From assembly GCA_013812985.1 (NCBI GenBank), contig JACCSN010000977.1:1-10817 (forward strand): a stretch of DNA of 10,817 nt, read 5' to 3'. The notes beneath the pieces are model-generated. The model had not been told where the DNA came from. It worked only from the letters and a program-made list of their open reading frames with translations, and did not search any database. Position 1 is the first letter of the stretch. Each line of letters begins with the position of its first letter. The DNA is from Hyphomicrobiales bacterium (GTDB taxonomy: Bacteria; Pseudomonadota; Alphaproteobacteria; Rhizobiales; Afifellaceae). This document shows positions 1-5,726 of the stretch, one piece after another. The translations under genes and the position numbers were made by a program.

Positions 1-2
1 GG

Positions 3-122
3 GGCGCCGCACTTTACGCCGCCATCTGCTCCGTCATCGCCACCGGCGTCCTCCAAGGCCTCACAGCCCTCGCCGCCATCCGCGCCTGCCTCGCCGCAGG
101 CCCCGTACTCAAAGCCGCCTGA
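3..122 (+). CDS. C-terminal end of unidentified hydrophobic protein (partial)
   Basis: An open frame enters from the left edge and ends at TGA 120-122, giving 39 residues. They are rich in Ala, Leu, Ile and Val, with a hydrophobic stretch around ICSVIATGVLQGLTALAA that could be a membrane segment. Third codon positions are almost all G or C, as in the genuine genes of this window, which is the main reason to believe it codes. I do not recognise the family. Nothing of the N-terminus is visible, so it could also be an open frame in non-coding GC-rich DNA. The stop lies a few bases before a remnant that belongs to a different protein, which suggests an old recombination junction near 122-131. 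Confidence 0.35.
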   Translation, partial: GAALYAAICSVIATGVLQGLTALAAIRACLAAGPVLKAA

Positions 123-130
123 AAGACGGG

Positions 131-280
131 GTGAGCAATTACAAAGAAAGTGCTCCGATCGTGTATTGGGATAGAAGGTCTTTCTGGGGAACAGATGTCT
201 GGAGCGAGCGGGATTTGTACCCGGTTGCTGACAACTTCGAGGCTTTGTTGGCTAGCTTGGTTGATCTTCCAACGAACTGA
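131..280 (+). pseudogene. SUKH (SMI1/KNR4)-like protein, C-terminal remnant
   Basis: Read from GTG 131, the frame gives 49 residues ending at TGA 278-280. It contains the segments PIVYWDRRSFWG and DLYPVADNFEALLASL. The pattern of a Tyr-Trp-Asp strand, then Leu-Tyr-Pro-Val-Ala-Asp-x-Phe and an amphipathic helix, is how SUKH/SMI1-KNR4 domains usually finish. Full members are about 130-200 residues, so only the last strand and helix are present. Upstream in this frame the translation turns into Arg/Pro/His-rich nonsense, so the 5' part appears to be lost rather than merely out of the window. SUKH proteins are often immunity proteins for polymorphic toxins, but this fragment cannot be functional as such. 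Base composition is more AT-rich than the neighbours, consistent with accessory DNA. The family call rests on motif resemblance only. Confidence 0.5.
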
Positions 281-324
281 CCCCCGCCGATCCGGATCTA
301 AGACCCGATCCAAGAACTTAGGCC

Positions 325-549
325 TCACGAGCAAGGGCTTGGTTTGGTCAGGCGCCTGAGCATGATACGGATCATGGCGAGGCGAAAGAAGGCTGCGACG
401 GTTCTGGCGAAGCGCTCGTAGTCGCGCGCCAGGCGGCGGTTGCGGCTGATCCAGGCGAAGGTCCGCGAGGTCCTCGGGCTCGACCCGGGGATCCAGCGCT
501 TGGGCAGGACGACGAAGCGGTGCGCCTCGCCGCGCTTGACGAGCCGCGG
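325..549 (-). pseudogene. IS5-family transposase, C-terminal fragment
   Basis: On the minus strand the frame reads through VKRGEAHRFVVLPKRW, then RTFAWISRNRRLARDYERF, and on to a helix ending MIRIMLRRLTK before TGA 327-325. This matches the end of IS5-family DDE transposases, where the block RRWxVERTFAWLxRxRRLAKDFE carries the catalytic Glu. Here the usual VE between RW-I and RTFAW is replaced by eight residues (PGSSPRTS), a net in-frame gain of six codons that removes the catalytic Glu. The frame is closed upstream by TGA at 576-574, and the N-terminal and central catalytic parts are missing. It is a dead relic. No clear terminal inverted repeats or target duplication were found, so the element borders are unknown. 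Confidence 0.7.
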
Positions 550-566
550 CCGGACGGGGCAGTCGA

Positions 567-597
567 CTTCGTCTCAAGCACCTATGACGAGACGAAG
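567..597. repeat. Intergenic inverted repeat (9-bp arms)
   Basis: CTTCGTCTC at 567-575 is perfectly complementary to GAGACGAAG at 589-597 across a 13-nt loop. A further GTCG/CGAC pair (562-565 with 600-603) could extend the stem after a small internal loop. No T-run follows on either strand. It may be a factor-independent-like hairpin, part of an IS end, or chance. Confidence 0.45.
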
Positions 598-762
598 GCC
601 GACGACCCGGGCCGCGCCCGGCTGCCGCAACGTCGGCAAGCTCACCTCATGCTGACGATGATGGAAGACATCCGTGCCGTAGTGTATAGCGCGCAGCGAC
701 AAGCAAACCTACCGGCTTTGGTAATCAGGATGCTAGTGTCGCGTCCATAGTCAGAGAGCTGC

Positions 763-1710
763 TCAGGCCTGGCAGCTTCTCGCCACCTCCTCCCGCATAG
801 GAACGGCGGGCTGCGCACCGGGTTTGATACAGGCAACGCTGGCCGCGGTGGAAGCAAGCGCGAGCGCGGCCCGGAAAGTCATCCCCTCAGTAAGGGCGGC
901 GCCCAAGTATCCGCAGAACGTGTCGCCCGCCCCGACCGTATCGATCGCCTCGACCTGCAGCGCAGCAGCCCGTTCCACCCGCCCCGGGCCGGCCGCGAGC
1001 ACACCGTGCTTGCCCAGCGTGGCGATCACGGTGCTTTCAAGCCGATCCGCCAGACTGACGGCCTGAGCCTCCGTCCCCTCCCCGCCGAGCCCGAGCGCTT
1101 TGGCGATCAGTTCGCACTCGCTCTCGTTGACGACAAGATGCGTGGCGAGCGGCAGAAGGTGCAGCGCGTCGGCGCGGAACGGCGCGAAGCTCAAGAGCAC
1201 CCGCGTGCCGGCCTCCCGCGCCCGCCGCGCCGTCGCGGCGATCGCCGGGATCGGCGCTTCGAGCTGCAGGAGGAGGACATCCTCCGGACCGAATTCGAGG
1301 CCCGACGCATCCGCCTCGCTGACCGTCCCGTTCGCGCCGGGAAGCACGGCGATGACATTCTCGCCGGCGGGGTCGACAAGGATCAGCGCGACCCCGGTCG
1401 GCTCGTCGACCTGGCGCACGCGGCTCAGCTCCACGCCGCCGGCTTTCAGCAAAGCGAGCGCGGCTGTGGCAAAAGCGTCGCGCCCCACGGCGCCTACCAT
1501 GCGCACCCGCGCGCCCGCCCGAGCCGCCGCCAGCGCCTGGTTGGCGCCCTTTCCGCCCGGCGATGTCGAAAAGGCGCCGCCGGGCACGGTTTCGCCGGGC
1601 CGCGGCAGCCGATCGACATTGCCGATCAGATCAAGGTTGATCGATCCGAAGACGGTGATCACGGGCGCCCCTCCCATTCTTGTCTCGCTTGCGGCGATCA
1701 CGGTTGCCAT
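763..1710 (-). CDS. rbsK: Ribokinase (PfkB-family carbohydrate kinase)
   Basis: ATP-dependent phosphorylation of D-ribose (or a related sugar) to the 5-phosphate in the cytoplasm. The 315-residue frame is of typical ribokinase length. It opens with the FGSINLDLI strand, has the sugar-binding GGKGANQ motif at residues 52-58 and the PfkB signature DTVGAGDTF at 257-265, where Asp263 is the catalytic base in the GAGD anion hole. It ends in the ribokinase-like GAQPAVPMREEV. Two starts are possible: ATG at 1710 or ATG 1677 (Met12, MGGAPVITVFG). The second fits family N-termini better, but neither has a strong ribosome binding site. The gene is divergent from ugpB across about 117 bp. No ribose transporter or LacI regulator is visible nearby, so the true substrate is open among ribose, deoxyribose and similar sugars. 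Confidence 0.9.
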   Translation of the reverse strand: MATVIAASETRMGGAPVITVFGSINLDLIGNVDRLPRPGETVPGGAFSTSPGGKGANQALAAARAGARVRMVGAVGRDAFATAALALLKAGGVELSRVRQVDEPTGVALILVDPAGENVIAVLPGANGTVSEADASGLEFGPEDVLLLQLEAPIPAIAATARRAREAGTRVLLSFAPFRADALHLLPLATHLVVNESECELIAKALGLGGEGTEAQAVSLADRLESTVIATLGKHGVLAAGPGRVERAAALQVEAIDTVGAGDTFCGYLGAALTEGMTFRAALALASTAASVACIKPGAQPAVPMREEVARSCQA

Positions 1711-1733
1711 TGTCGCCTAAGCCCTTATGGTGA

Positions 1734-1751
1734 TTGTATCAGCGTTGTCAC
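1734..1751 (+). promoter_or_regulatory. Pho-box-like direct repeat upstream of ugpB
   Basis: Two 7-bp units, TTGTATC (1734-1740) and TTGTCAC (1745-1751), are separated by 4 bp, which is the spacing of a PhoB box. Against the consensus CTGTCATAAATCTGTCAT only about half the positions match, mostly in the second unit. ugp genes are known PhoB targets in E. coli and Sinorhizobium, which makes the location sensible. TTGTCACAA (1745-1753) is also a small palindrome, so another regulator is possible. Confidence 0.28.
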
Positions 1752-1810
1752 AAATCGGAGGCCGAACGGTCACGACACGCGGCTAGCAGGCGGTGTCTGC
1801 TGCAATTCCC

Positions 1811-1817
1811 AAGGGAG
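1811..1817 (+). promoter_or_regulatory. Ribosome binding site of ugpB
   Basis: AAGGGAG at 1811-1817 lies 10 nt before ATG 1828. It decides the ugpB start, because the same frame stays open upstream to about 1006 without coding meaning. The signal peptide begins exactly at this ATG. Confidence 0.75.
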
Positions 1818-1827
1818 GCAATCGTCC

Positions 1828-3135
1828 ATGAAATTCGCTATTTCAGCCGTTCTCGGTCTCGCCCTCGCCGCCAGCACCGCCGCTTCCGCGTTGGCTGCGA
1901 CGGAAATTCAATGGTGGCATGCCATGACCGGCGCCAACAACGAGGTCGTGGAGACGCTCGCAAAGGAATTCAACGACAGCCAGGCGGACCACCGGATCGT
2001 CCCGGTTTTCAAGGGAACCTACCCGGAAGCGCTGCAGGCCGGCATCGCCGCCTTCCGCGCCGGCCAGCCGCCGCACATCCTGCAAGTTTTCGATGTCGGC
2101 ACCGGCGTCATGATGGGCGCGGAAGGCGCCATCGTCCCGGTCGCCGAGGTGCTGGAGAAGGGCGGTCAGACATTCGACAAGAGCCAATACCTGCCCGGCA
2201 TTGTCGCCTATTATTCGCGGCCCGACGGCACGATGTTATCGTTTCCCTATAACAGCTCGTCGCCGATCACCTATTTCAACAAGGACATCCTGGAGAAGGC
2301 CGGCGTCGACGCGAGCAATCCGCCAAAAACCTGGCCGGAAGTGTGGGAGGCCGCGCGGAAAATCGTCAGCTCGGGAGCGGCGCCTTGCGGCTACACCTCG
2401 GCATGGCTCACCTGGATCCACCTGGAGAATTTCGCGGCCTGGAACAACCTGTCCTATGCGACGATGGAGAACGGACTGGCCGGCACCGATGTGGAGCTTG
2501 CGATCAACAGTCCGGTCTACGTGAAGCATTTTCAGGAGATCGCCGATCTCGCCAAGGAGAACGTGTTCCGCTACGGCGGCCGCACGTCGGAAGCCAAGCA
2601 GCTCTTCCTGTCGGGCGAATGCGGCATGTACAACGATTCCTCCGGCGGCCTCGGCGATGTCATCAAATCCGGCATGAACTACGCCACCGGCCCCCTCCCC
2701 TACGAGCCGGACGCTCAAGGCGCGCCGCAGAACACCATCCCCGGCGGCGCCAGCCTGTGGGTGTTCGCCGGCCATGAGGACGAGGAATACAAGGGGGTGG
2801 CCGCCTTCTTCCAGTTCCTCTCGCAGACCGAGATCCAGTCGCGGCTGCACCAGGTCTCCGGCTACCTACCGGTCACCATGGCCGCCTACGAGGCGACAAA
2901 GCAGTCCGGCTTCTACGAGCAGAACCCCGGCCGCGAGCAGCCGATCCTGCAGATGATGGGCAAGGAGCCGACAGAAAACTCGCGCGGCGTCCGCCTCGTC
3001 AACTTGCCGCAGGTGCGCGACATCCAGAACGAGGAGTTCGAGAGCATGCTGAACAACCAGCAGACCGCCCAGCAGGCGCTCGACAACGCCGTCCGCCGCT
3101 CCAACGAGGCAATTCAGCAGGCGATCGCGCAGTAG
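1828..3135 (+). CDS. ugpB: sn-glycerol-3-phosphate ABC transporter, periplasmic binding protein UgpB
   Basis: Periplasmic solute-binding protein that delivers sn-glycerol-3-phosphate (and, in known members, glycerophosphodiesters) to UgpAE. It has 435 residues, close to the 438 of E. coli UgpB. Residues 1-23 form a signal peptide ending SALA before ATEIQWWH. Family landmarks, which I recognise from E. coli UgpB: FPYNSSSPITYFNKD (139-153), NPPKTW (164-169), the CGYTSAWLTWIHLENFAAWN block (187-206), GGASLWV (306-312), SGYLPVT (344-350) and RGVRLVNLPQVR (386-397). The start is fixed by a good ribosome binding site and the signal peptide. Unusually, ugpA does not follow: a hairpin and a 3.4-kb antisense gene block intervene. 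Regulation by phosphate is expected for the family, and a weak Pho-box-like repeat lies upstream. Other sugar substrates are possible but less likely given the similarity. Confidence 0.93.
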   Translation: MKFAISAVLGLALAASTAASALAATEIQWWHAMTGANNEVVETLAKEFNDSQADHRIVPVFKGTYPEALQAGIAAFRAGQPPHILQVFDVGTGVMMGAEGAIVPVAEVLEKGGQTFDKSQYLPGIVAYYSRPDGTMLSFPYNSSSPITYFNKDILEKAGVDASNPPKTWPEVWEAARKIVSSGAAPCGYTSAWLTWIHLENFAAWNNLSYATMENGLAGTDVELAINSPVYVKHFQEIADLAKENVFRYGGRTSEAKQLFLSGECGMYNDSSGGLGDVIKSGMNYATGPLPYEPDAQGAPQNTIPGGASLWVFAGHEDEEYKGVAAFFQFLSQTEIQSRLHQVSGYLPVTMAAYEATKQSGFYEQNPGREQPILQMMGKEPTENSRGVRLVNLPQVRDIQNEEFESMLNNQQTAQQALDNAVRRSNEAIQQAIAQ

Positions 3136-3151
3136 GGCGAGATGCGGTTGT

Positions 3152-3180
3152 GCGTCGCCGGGAGCGAACCACGGCGACGC
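3152..3180. terminator. Hairpin between ugpB and the convergent small gene (possible bidirectional terminator)
   Basis: GCGTCGCCG (3152-3160) pairs perfectly with CGGCGACGC (3172-3180) across an 11-nt loop. It lies 16 nt after the ugpB stop and 14 nt after the stop of the convergent gene 3461-3195, so it could serve both. No U-tract follows on either side, so it would be a weak or Rho-assisted terminator, or an mRNA-stabilising hairpin. Confidence 0.5.
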
Positions 3181-3194
3181 GCCTTGGGGAGCAT

Positions 3195-3461
3195 TCAGCC
3201 GAGGGGGCGCGAGCCGTGGTCGTAAAGATACACAGTCACGGGAAAGGGCCACTCCGTTTCGGCTTTCATGATCGCGTCCCGGATCGTGGTGTCATAAGTC
3301 GCGACCACATAGAAATAGCTGGGATCGCGTTCAGCTTGGTCCGGATCGAAGACGTAGCTTCCATCTTCCCGCACCGCGTTGTCATGCGCCGATGGCTCGA
3401 ACACGGCGTCCACGTCCGGAGAGAACCTGTCGCTGCGCTTGTCGACGATGTTGCCAAGCAT
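3195..3461 (-). CDS. Small hypothetical protein (88 aa), last gene of the antisense cassette
   Basis: An 88-residue acidic, soluble-looking protein of unknown function. Segments such as DGSYVFDPDQAERDPSYFYV and TVYLYDHGSRPLG suggest beta strands, and an Asp/Tyr/Phe-rich middle is followed by a short helix (TTIRDAIMKAETEW). There is no signal peptide, membrane segment, cysteine or recognisable catalytic motif. The start is ATG 3461; a stop codon lies 3 codons upstream in frame, so it cannot extend. The ribosome binding site is weak. It begins 22 nt after the stop of the RNase J-like gene on the same strand, so the two are probably co-transcribed. I take it as a real gene from the gap position, natural amino-acid composition and strand. 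I do not recognise the family. Confidence 0.65.
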   Translation of the reverse strand: MLGNIVDKRSDRFSPDVDAVFEPSAHDNAVREDGSYVFDPDQAERDPSYFYVVATYDTTIRDAIMKAETEWPFPVTVYLYDHGSRPLG

Positions 3462-3483
3462 GACCGACGCTCAAAGGTTAGTA

Positions 3484-4725
3484 TCACAGGAAGAGGGCCT
3501 GGCCGTCCCGCAGCCGCGTGATCGCGGGAAAGCCGTCGTGAGGCTTGTCCCAGGCCGATCCGTGGATCGGCGCCATCGCCTTTGCGTTCACGGCTCGCGC
3601 AAAGGCGCGCAGATCGTCGGGCGAGGCATGCCCGCTCGTGTGGATGTGGCGCGCCGGCGTACCGCCGGCATCGAACCAGGCCTTCACATTGGCGCCATCG
3701 CCGTCGGCGAGATAGCCGCGCCACATCGACCAGCTCCAGGCGTCTTGCGGTCCGGGGATGACGCCCGCGGTCTCGTAGTCACGCAGGAGCGATTTGCGCG
3801 CCATCACAACCCATGCGTAGGGGGTTTCCGCAAGGCGGCGCGCGGCGATCCCGTGGTGGGCCATGCGGTCGACGAAATCAGTCCTCCCCTTCATGCGGTA
3901 AAGACGCGAGAAGGCGCGGGTGACGACGACCTTCAGATTGCGCCAGCCCGGCCGGGGCAGCTTTCCGTGACCGGCCAGGAGCTCCATCACCTCGGCCGTA
4001 TAAAGGTCTACCACCAAGGTCCGCCCCGCTTTCAGGCAGGCCCGGTACAGCGTCACGGTCCGGTCGATGTTCTGGGCGGACCAGGCCACGAAGACCCGCC
4101 CTGGCGTTTTCTGGAACAAGCCGACGAAATCCTCTTCCAGATCGGCTTCGCTCATCCAAGGTTTGTCGCTGCCGAGGTTGGTCCCTTCCATGACGAGCAG
4201 GTCGATGTCGCCCGGCGGCGCCTCCAGGAACCGGCTGACCAGCGCGCCCTTGCGGCCGTGGGCGCGGAAATCGCCGGAATAGAGGATGCGCCGGCCAGCG
4301 GCGTCAACCAGCAGCATGTAAGCATCAAAGGCGGAATGGTCGGTCAGATAGGGCGTGACCGTGAACGGGCCGATCGAAAAGGCTCGTCCGCTTGTGCAGG
4401 GACGGAAATCTCGGTCCAGCTCTTTGCCGAACATGCCGGAGGTCAGGCGCATCAGCTTCGCGGTCGCTTCCCCGCAATAGACCGGCCAATCCGCCGGAAT
4501 CTCACCGAGAAGTCCATAATGATCCTGGTGGGCGTGAGAGAGGAGGATGCCATGGCACGGCGCGGCAAGGTCCAGCGTCGGGGCGAGGAGGTCTGTCGCA
4601 TCGCGCGCGGCATCCAGCGGCCGCCCGACGTCGAGGATGATGCGGGCGTCCCCCGAGGCGATCTCGACGCAATTGCCGCCGATTTCCTGGGTGGACCGGT
4701 GGACGGTGACGCGGATGGGGTTCAA
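3484..4725 (-). CDS. MBL-fold metallo-hydrolase, RNase J-like (beta-CASP type)
   Basis: A 413-residue metallo-beta-lactamase-fold protein whose layout resembles RNase J/beta-CASP enzymes, which process RNA or DNA with two zinc ions. The metal motif SHAHQDH is at residues 63-69 (His64, His66, Asp68, His69), further ligands are likely His130 (TDHSAFDAY) and Asp152 (SGDFRAHG), and the C-terminal motifs HTSGHAS (362-368) and PIHG (386-389) match beta-CASP motifs B and C. The opening TVHRSTQEIGGNCVEI is typical. It is shorter than housekeeping RNase J (about 550 aa) and lacks that protein's C-terminal domain. The start is TTG 4725, which overlaps the stop of the upstream gene by 4 nt (TTGA), implying translational coupling. 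All catalytic residues look intact. It is unlikely to be the essential RNase J. The substrate is unknown. Confidence 0.85.
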   Translation of the reverse strand: MNPIRVTVHRSTQEIGGNCVEIASGDARIILDVGRPLDAARDATDLLAPTLDLAAPCHGILLSHAHQDHYGLLGEIPADWPVYCGEATAKLMRLTSGMFGKELDRDFRPCTSGRAFSIGPFTVTPYLTDHSAFDAYMLLVDAAGRRILYSGDFRAHGRKGALVSRFLEAPPGDIDLLVMEGTNLGSDKPWMSEADLEEDFVGLFQKTPGRVFVAWSAQNIDRTVTLYRACLKAGRTLVVDLYTAEVMELLAGHGKLPRPGWRNLKVVVTRAFSRLYRMKGRTDFVDRMAHHGIAARRLAETPYAWVVMARKSLLRDYETAGVIPGPQDAWSWSMWRGYLADGDGANVKAWFDAGGTPARHIHTSGHASPDDLRAFARAVNAKAMAPIHGSAWDKPHDGFPAITRLRDGQALFL

Positions 4726-5663
4726 ACTGTTGGAACTTCGGAAGGCTGACCGGGCGAAAGATCGACGCTCCTGGCGTTACCCCGAGCGATAATCCGTGCC
4801 CTTCCTAACCTCTTCTCCAACTTTTCAATGTGAGGAAGCCAAGCATCGCCGCGCTTTTGGTCAGCATCGAATCCACCGATAATCAGAATGGGTTCCCGCG
4901 AAATGCTGAAACCGGATTCTGCTTCAATGATCTTCTGCGCCCATTGCTTGCGCTGCTCCGGGATTCCCCGTAGCGCGATGACATTCCTCGCCGAGGTAAG
5001 GTAGGAATTCCGCAGGTGCAAATTGTACTCGTCCAGCAGTTTTTCGTATCTGGCAATCTGATTCAGAACCGGGACATCATCCCCTTGTGCGCGCAGCTCC
5101 GGATTTCCAAACAGCTTCACCTCATACATTTGCAGTGACAGATCAGCCCCGGAGTATCGGACGGTCGCCAAATCGATCCGCAGAGCTGAAGGTCCTTTGG
5201 TCTCATCTTTCTCGGCCTGCTGGCTCATCGCGATCTCGACATCAATGATGTTCGAATGTTTTCTAATCAAATCACTCACGAACGCCTTCTCGTCGCCTCC
5301 ATACGGCTTTGCCGCCCGTTTCATTGCAGCCGTTTCGGAAAGATCTCCCACAAAGACCGAACCGATCTCTTCACGCCATGTCGCGGGGTACTCGAAACGT
5401 CCCGAGCGCGCCTGGATGTACTCGGGCCGCACGTCGGGGCGTAGCAGGTACTTATAATGCGTTTTGGCGTGAACGTTCTGACCTCCAAGCGCGATTTCTG
5501 CGAGTCTGCAGCCTCTGTAATATGCGTGAACAACATCCTTTCTGATGGCGATGAATATCTCAGGATCAGAAATTAGTGACCTCCACCATACAAATTCTGG
5601 GTGATCAAATAGGTCGTTCAACTTATCTATCAGTTCTGAGCTAATGTGGCGGCTGAAGTCCAT
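4722..5663 (-). CDS. Unknown protein with PD-(D/E)XK nuclease-like motifs (313 aa)
   Basis: A 313-residue soluble protein that I do not recognise as a named family. Its middle resembles the PD-(D/E)XK nuclease core: an acidic helix residue (Glu143 in IIDVEIA), Asp164 in RIDLATV, the paired Glu181-Val-Lys183 in MYEVKLFG, and after it the helix NQIARYEKLL with Gln202 and Tyr206, the usual following helix. The C-terminal half includes the strand PILIIGGFD (258-266) and a basic helix (280-297). The N-terminal 100 residues are rich in Trp, Tyr and Phe and may recognise something. Start ATG 5663 has a strong ribosome binding site. Base composition is visibly lower in GC than the flanking genes, which suggests acquisition by transfer. 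It overlaps the RNase J-like gene by 4 nt. The nuclease fold is inferred from spacing of residues only. Confidence 0.8.
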   Translation of the reverse strand: MDFSRHISSELIDKLNDLFDHPEFVWWRSLISDPEIFIAIRKDVVHAYYRGCRLAEIALGGQNVHAKTHYKYLLRPDVRPEYIQARSGRFEYPATWREEIGSVFVGDLSETAAMKRAAKPYGGDEKAFVSDLIRKHSNIIDVEIAMSQQAEKDETKGPSALRIDLATVRYSGADLSLQMYEVKLFGNPELRAQGDDVPVLNQIARYEKLLDEYNLHLRNSYLTSARNVIALRGIPEQRKQWAQKIIEAESGFSISREPILIIGGFDADQKRGDAWLPHIEKLEKRLGRARIIARGNARSVDLSPGQPSEVPTV

Positions 5664-5670
5664 GTATTTC

Positions 5671-5676
5671 TCTCCT
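5671..5676 (-). promoter_or_regulatory. Ribosome binding site of the 313-aa gene
   Basis: On the minus strand AGGAGA lies 7 nt before ATG 5663, the strongest ribosome binding site in the antisense block. It suggests that this gene is the head of its own transcription or translation unit rather than coupled to the gene upstream. Confidence 0.7.
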
Positions 5677-5726
5677 ATTCAGATAACCATTGCTCGCGTA
5701 GTATAAAAACGACGATCCCGGGACTT

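Larger units (their letters stand above)
281..762. other. Degenerate intergenic region with IS remnant
   Basis: No intact gene is visible between the SUKH-like remnant and the end of the ribokinase gene. The stretch holds the C-terminal fragment of an IS5-type transposase on the minus strand (about 549-325) and an inverted repeat at 567-597. Positions 600-762 contain short open frames on both strands, none with a recognisable motif or a convincing ribosome binding site. I read the whole stretch as decayed mobile-element and accessory DNA. Confidence 0.5.

Noticed and set aside
14..577. 187-codon open frame on the minus strand
   Set aside because: It runs out of frame across the IS5 relic and the SUKH-like remnant, and its composition is Arg/Pro/Ala-rich without motif.
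1006..1827. In-frame open extension upstream of ugpB
   Set aside because: It is antisense to the ribokinase gene, has no family pattern, and a good ribosome binding site plus signal peptide start at 1828.
3379..4749. 456-codon open frame on the plus strand
   Set aside because: Antisense shadow of the RNase J-like gene, whose catalytic motifs are all on the other strand.
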